Shown here: in pieces, positions 58,500 to 64,000 of the stretch
Layout: every line of letters begins with the position of its first letter
Position numbering within the stretch: position 1 is the stretch's first letter
Assembly (NCBI GenBank): GCA_031308135.1
Contig: JAHLJT010009419.1
Coordinates: 39,957,897-40,021,896, forward strand
Length of the DNA stretch: 64,000 nt
Reading direction: 5' to 3'
Source: Acheta domesticus
Lineage: Eukaryota; Arthropoda; Insecta; Orthoptera; Gryllidae
The notes under the pieces: model-generated
The model's input: the letters and a program-made list of their open reading frames with translations, nothing else
Told to the model about the DNA's origin: nothing
Databases searched by the model: none
Position numbers and translations under genes: made by a program

Positions 58500-58951
58500 C
58501 TGTCTTTGCGCGCGCACAAGTTTTATGTAACGCCCTCGTCGAAGATGGGCAATCGCACAGAGGCAGAGGCGGCGGCGGCGGCGGCGGCGGCGGTCGGCGC
58601 AGCGCGCGTGGGCGGGCGCAGGAGGGCGTGACGCGGCGCTTTGCCAGGCGTCGCGCGCAAAGCCATGGGCGCTGCGCCGCCGCGAAGCGAAGCTCTCGCC
58701 CAACGGGTTCCGGGAGCGCCCGCGGGGCGGGGGCGGGGGCGGGGACGGCGGCGGCGGCGGCGGCGGCGTTGTCCGGCGTCGTCTGACGTCATACCGCCGC
58801 TGGCGCTGCGCCGGCCCTGCCCCTGACCCCGCCGCCAACGCCGCCACCACCGCCGCGGGCGTAACCTCGCGAACGCCCGATAACGCCCCGGACGAGGTTC
58901 CCTCCCCCTCCGATCTCGCGAATTCGCGGCTTCTTTGACGGACTGGCAACT
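58500..58951. promoter_or_regulatory. CpG-rich island 11 ending in a strong splice donor
   Basis: Dense CpG with (GGC)n at about 58,568-58,596 and (CGG)n at 58,746-58,769. CTCGCGAA occurs at 58,866 and 58,915. The block ends with GGCAACT|GTGAGTACG, a good + strand donor at 58,952, so this may be a promoter plus an untranslated first exon. A 308-codon minus-strand frame across it is low-complexity and is not called. Confidence 0.55.
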
Positions 58952-58959
58952 GTGAGTAC

Positions 58960-60279
58960 GAATCTATTCGTAATGTGATGAGATAATTATTCCGAAAAAA
59001 ATGGGGTAATGTAAATCGAGTTAGTAGTGAAGCAACCTCTACAAAGAGAGCAAAATGTTGATGTTGCGGAACATCGATGTTAATAATACAGCCACCGAAA
59101 CCCATCAATTTTTTTTTATAGAACGATGCTGATTTGGTCGAAGTTGGTTTAGTAACCTCTAACAGTATATTAGTGCGTAACAAAATTTAATTTGGCAGTG
59201 GCTGTGCAAATTAATTTATAATTAAAATTTAACTGAAAACAAAGTTAAAATCCCATCTCCCTGTGCCAAATAGTAGTATATACGATGGAAATACCAGGGC
59301 AACAGAATCATCTCGGGCGATGGATCGTAGTCTGCTCGATGAAGGTAGTACAAACCGCATTCGTCAGTCATTGGGTAGCATCAGTTATTTAATACTTTAA
59401 CTTTTACAAAATTGTGAACGTAGGAATTTTTTCATCCAAGAACAAAACATTGAAAACGTATCGCATCGATATTCGAAAAGCATCGATATTCAAAAAACAT
59501 CGGCTTCAATAGATCCATATTTCTATTGAATCATCGATGTCGCAATCCCAGTTGGTAAATGATTCAGCGGCAAAAGAGTGTAATTCTTCGTGTTCAACCT
59601 TATATTGTGTGTGTGCTTTTGATTGTTTTCGTGGTATAGGGAATCCGAAAAGAATAATCAGTAATCAAACTTGGGAAGCAATAGTTTACTTTTTGTTTAT
59701 CAAGTTCATGGAACTCGACCTTAGTGATGCCCTTGTGACCGCGACAGGTTCTCAATATCGATCCTGTTAAGATCAGTAATATTGTTGCGTTGTGCAATTG
59801 GAAATTACTAGTTAATGGTCTCAAACTTGAATAGATTATGTGGGAGCAGCTGATACGTTTGTCATGATAGTTGTGTGTACAATACTTCTAGATTCCTTTG
59901 GTAATTCAGCTTGTTCGTATTACGTGTAATTCTCTTCTTATAAATATCCAGTAAATGTTATGTGAAGCATTACCCGATATGACCATAATATTTGATATTT
60001 CTCTAGTCGTTCCGAAGTCATTTAAATGAATGATATAAAATATTTACATTAATGCCGTCAGATCCACATCTTGTTTAGATCGGCACTTAATGTGTTACGG
60101 AATGTCGGAATCCGTGTATTGTGGTCACGGATGTAATTGCTCCTTGCAGCGCTGAAGGATTCTATTGCAACGACCGGGTAGCTTCCGATGCATTCGAAAG
60201 TGGTATACTAGGCCAGTTATCGACTTAACTACACGTGAGAAAGCGTGTACGTCTCTTGGTGATCCCTGAGTAATAGTTG
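58960..60279. other. AT-rich DNA, nothing recognised
   Basis: No coding exon or repeat family recognised. Repeated short phrases (CATCGATATTC near 59,465-59,500) are only local. Confidence 0.4.
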
Positions 60280-60480
60280 GCGCCATCCAACGGTGTGCGG
60301 GCGCGGGGCGCGGCGAGGAAGTTGGTGCGACTGAGTGTACTGAAAATCCCGATCCGCCTTCCCACTGCCGCCGCCCCGTCTCCCCTTCCTGCGCTGTAAA
60401 GTTCGCTGCTTCCGACAGCGCCATGCGCAGTATACCCCGTTTCTGACGCGCACAAACACGGAATGTTTGCCCGCTGCCTC
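60280..60480. promoter_or_regulatory. CpG-rich island 12
   Basis: Short CpG-dense block with no coding sequence recognised. Confidence 0.45.
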
Positions 60481-60979
60481 CCGTGACACACTTCCCAAGC
60501 GCATTGTATTGTAAGTGGCTATGGTCTGTCCTCGAAAGTATTTGCATTGCGTCTTTATCAACGTAAGCGTTACTCTGCCTACAGAACTGCGATGGTTTTA
60601 ATTTTTGTGTAGTGTTTTCGTGCAACGTTAATCTTCAAATGCTATTGAATTGAAGTTCTTTGAAGTAGGTAATGCAAGGTGGGGGGTACTTTCTTGAGAC
60701 ATTTAACGTTTAACCTATATTGATACTGTAAGGAAATAATTTATGCTACTCTTCTATAGTCGTGCACTTACGAAAGTGTTTAACGCTTTAGAGTGTTTAG
60801 TGCTAGTGCTAGCTATCAATCGTTTCATGAAAGACAGCAATCATACTATTCCATGTTTTACATGTTTTCGACACTAACCAGCATCCAGTTTGACCGCTAG
60901 TAAAATCCTGTGATATCCAGTTTTCTGTGTTTTTGTCCTCGCTCATGTTAGACGCTCGCATGCATCAAGCGCACGCTTT

Positions 60980-61450
60980 CGTTCGGAGGTGCCGCCCGCG
61001 CCCTGCCGAGTTCTCTTCCTTCTGCCTCTCCCTCACGTCCCGCTCGGCACGGCACGGAACGGCGCGGCGCGGTGCTTCTCCCCTCCCCTCCCCTCCCCTC
61101 CCCACCCCACCCTTCCCTTCCCTCTCCCCCTCCGGGAGGCCCATCTCTTTCAAGAACGCCCACCGCCGGCATCGCCCCTGCCGCGCCGCACCGCGCCGCG
61201 CGGTGCGTCGCGTCGCGGCGCAGGGGGGGCCTCCGGCCGCGGGCTTTGTTCCGCGGGCGGGCGCGCCCGCCAGGGCCGCTGGTGTTTATCGGGCGGCGGG
61301 GGCGCGGCGCGGTGCGGCGCCGCCGTGTGAGGCTCGCGCGCGCGCGTATCGCGCACCTGACGCCAGCCGCCTCCGCGGAATGTCCCGCGCAGCCGGCGCT
61401 ACGAGCGACGGCGTCTTTCGCAACCGCCAGCGCGTCCTGCGCCGCGTGAA
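60980..61450. promoter_or_regulatory. CpG-rich island 13 with C-rich quadruplex-type tract
   Basis: Dense CpG, plus repeated CCCCT units at 61,079-61,112 that would give several runs of four G on the minus strand. The 254-codon + strand frame across it is arginine/alanine/proline-rich and then runs into AT-rich DNA. Not called as a gene. Confidence 0.55.
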
Positions 61451-62279
61451 GAATGAAAAGGGAAAAGAAAGAGGCGCCCTGGGGGGAAATAAGTATCTCG
61501 TGTTGAACTGTCAGAATGTGTGCGTTTCCGTGTATGCATTCCTAGATAAAACAGTATCGTTATTAAATGTCATGGTTTGTGTCACAAAAACGCTGAATTT
61601 AAACGCCGGTTCTCATGTACGGAATATAGATTATGCATTTCTCTATCTTAACGCCTGTTGTCTGTCAAGTTATATGCCTCTTAGCGTGTAATTGAGTATA
61701 TGCAGTGTATGCATGTTTTTAAATAAAAAGAATGGAACTTACGACTCGTAAAAGTTGGTCATGTATCGACAATGTTGCGTTCGCGAGTAACCATATTTTA
61801 AATTGACACTTGACAAAATTCTCTCAGTTACTCTATTTGGATTATTCGTCTGGGAGTCTAAGCAATAATCTTTTTAAAATTTTACCTGTCGCACATTTTT
61901 ACCGACGTACCGTCTGTATTTTTGCGTAATTTATCAACCCGGAATGTTGCCTCTAGATTCAACGTGTTTAGCTTCGTATGAGTGTTCATAAGTACACTGC
62001 CCGACTACTTTGGTATTTCCCGAAGTGCCAGTGGCACCATATTAAAATGACCTGATCAGTTTAGCGGAGAACCTTTACGAACATGAGTGCATTGTGTCGG
62101 ACTTTTTTTTTTCTATGGACGAGTGTCATCTCATTTCCCATTTGTAAGTTGCGCTAATGGCTGCTGCGTTGACTCAGTGCTTTTGTAACTTGAATATTGA
62201 ATACGGGGAATGCGCAACCGTTGTCTCGCATCGTCTGGTAATGGGTCCGTAACAATTGCGAGTTGTTGCAGCCGTTCCT
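61451..62279. other. AT-rich DNA, nothing recognised
   Basis: No recognised coding or repeat feature. Confidence 0.4.
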
Positions 62280-62500
62280 CCCGGCAAGTGGCGCCCTCGG
62301 CCCGTGCCAGCGGCCCCCCGCCCGCCCCGACGCCCGCTCGCCGCCGGCGGCGCTCACACCCGCGCGGTGTCGTAACGCGAAACGGCCGCTACCGCAACGG
62401 CGACAATCCGCGCGAACACGCGCCCGCGGCGGGCGCTTGACGAGCGCGTAAATTCAGCCGGCCGCTGGCGGGAGCGGAGCGGGTGGGTGGAGGGAGACTG
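62280..62500. promoter_or_regulatory. CpG-rich island 14
   Basis: CpG-dense block without recognised coding sequence. The following 62,501-63,429 is AT-rich with nothing recognised, apart from CTCGCGAG at 63,368. Confidence 0.5.
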
Positions 62501-63429
62501 CAGGTGCTGCTGCACAGTCTGACGCCTGCGATTGGAGAGTGCGGAAACGTGGTGGTGATCTGCGTTTGGCCCAGACTTTTTGGTAGCCACCATAAGCTTA
62601 CTTACCGTCGTGAGAGGGGATGCGTGTTTCTAATTATTTTTGGTAAATCGAAAGCAATCTTTCAAGAATCTACTTAACATTGCTGTTAGTACCTCTTTTT
62701 AAAATATTGACTACATGTTTGCATTGTATGTACGACTGTCTGGGTACCAACCAACCAGTCGGCTACCATTTTTATTAATTAGAAACGGTCACTAACTCGC
62801 CTGGTGTATAGTTTGCAGCTTTTTTAAAATAATGCTTAGTAATTAGACGTGTAAAAGGCGCTGCTTGCTAATTTAAACCAAAGGTGTTCAATCTTTTTCA
62901 TGTGAACATTTCCTACTTATTAAAGTTAACCTTGTTAGCAAACTATTCTTTTTTACCTTCGGTGGTAGCACATTTGGTGGAAGATGGGAAGAGTTTAAAA
63001 AAATGTTTATATCTGTAAAAACGTGTTTTGACCTTAAAATTCATATCAAATTGTATGTGCATAGTGAATCATAAACTGTTTGTTTAGTCTTAGGGATGCC
63101 ACGTCTGTGTAACTGCTGTGACGTTGGCATTGCTTGGAAAAGTACGTCCGCACCATATCAGAACATAGATTCTATACTACGTTTGAAGATAACTTCGGTA
63201 GTTTATAATTATGAGCTCTTATTTTCAAAATTAACCAGGTTCTCTTTTCGTCGATGCTTGAATAGTTAATCGTGATTCTACCTCCGTTGAAAACGCGTCA
63301 TTTACAATACGAGTGGAGATGTCATTCAATTTTAATCTTCAATTTCCTTCAATATGTTCCGTGATTACTCGCGAGCCAGAAACATTGAAACATTTATTTC
63401 CACTTGCAACTTTAATGGGAATGCTCCAA

Positions 63430-63800
63430 CGTACGTGGGTGCGCATTGGGGAGCGCGTTGCGGTCCCCGTTCTGGCGGGCTTCGCGGTCGCGTTTGCCCC
63501 GAAATCAGTCATTGCGTCGTGCTCTGCTGCCGCTGACGCTGCAACAGCAGCAGCAGCAGCAGCAGCAGCATCATCGCTGCGCGGCGGCGCGGCACAGTTG
63601 CGTGCTGCAGTCGTATTTATAAATATGCGGAGCGGTTGCGCGCGCGCGGTAGGGGGGCACGCGGCGGGGAGGGGCGGCTGCGGGCGCAGACATTCGGGCG
63701 CGCTCGCTGCCGCGCTGCCACGCGGTGCGGCCCGAAGGGGCTTTGGAGCTCGCCACGGCGCCTGCTCATTCACCGACTCCCGGGGAAACGGCGCGTCGGG
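63430..63800. promoter_or_regulatory. CpG-rich island 15 with (CAG)n
   Basis: CpG-dense block containing a CAG repeat of about nine units at 63,545-63,571. It continues the series of islands to the window edge. No protein recognised. Confidence 0.5.
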
Positions 63801-64000
63801 AGGTTGTACTGGATGGGTGATTGATTGATAGTCGAGCTGGAATGTTTTCATTGGAACTTGGCCTCGTTCATGTTGGTCAGGCCACCCTCTCACATCTCGG
63901 TTACTGAGGCAGTTTAGTCGTTAGTTTCTCGTTGTATGATAGTTTACTTATATCTTGTTTCTCCTGCAGCGGGGTCGTTTAGAATCGACGGCTTGGTCTA

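Noticed and set aside
58257..59183. 308-codon minus-strand open frame
   Set aside because: Runs from AT-rich DNA through a CpG island with poly-proline and no recognisable domain; composition artefact.
60927..61691. 254-codon + strand open frame
   Set aside because: Arginine/alanine/proline-rich across island 13, then ordinary AT-rich residues; no domain and no conserved start.

Overview
The window is nuclear DNA from an animal, most likely an insect. Two genes are split into short exons by introns with standard splice sites. The background is AT-rich and full of decayed transposable elements of types common in insects: non-LTR retrotransposons, mariner, piggyBac, hAT and TIR miniature elements. 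The proteins and element mix suggest a hemimetabolous insect (cockroach, termite or stick-insect-like), but this is a guess, not a species call. There are no prokaryotic features, no CRISPR array and no convincing tRNA or rRNA gene.

1-26,400, + strand: the 3' part of an equilibrative nucleoside transporter gene (SLC29/ENT). Eight exons encode the last 384 residues and about ten membrane segments; the start lies upstream of the window. Its 16.3 kb last intron (10,003-26,273) is a transposon nest. It holds a piggyBac relic, an R1-like element, a restriction-like-endonuclease (RLE) LINE, a mariner relic, several families of non-autonomous TIR elements and two nested insertions. In both nested cases the target duplication is visible and removing the insert restores the host reading frame.

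26,401-35,223: about 8.8 kb of AT-rich DNA with no genes or recognisable repeats between two convergent stop codons. It is best read as very long 3' UTRs.

35,224-37,021, - strand: a complete eight-exon MAEA gene (395 aa), a subunit of the GID/CTLH ubiquitin ligase. Intron 6 is an 85-nt AT-AC intron with textbook U12-type signals. Upstream, at 37.2-37.7 kb, is a probable bidirectional promoter containing the palindrome TCTCGCGAGA, and a short untranslated exon with a perfect GTAAGT donor pointing the other way.

37,684-64,000: no recognised coding exon. At least fifteen separate CpG-dense islands alternate with AT-rich DNA. Several contain CCG/CGG repeats, CTCGCGA motifs or good splice donors facing right. 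This looks like the 5' regulatory part of a large gene with alternative promoters whose coding body lies beyond 64 kb; one 22-codon candidate start exon sits at 40,184. The region also holds two copies (C, D) of an unidentified 1.4 kb repeat without coding capacity. Copies A and B of it sit in the ENT introns.
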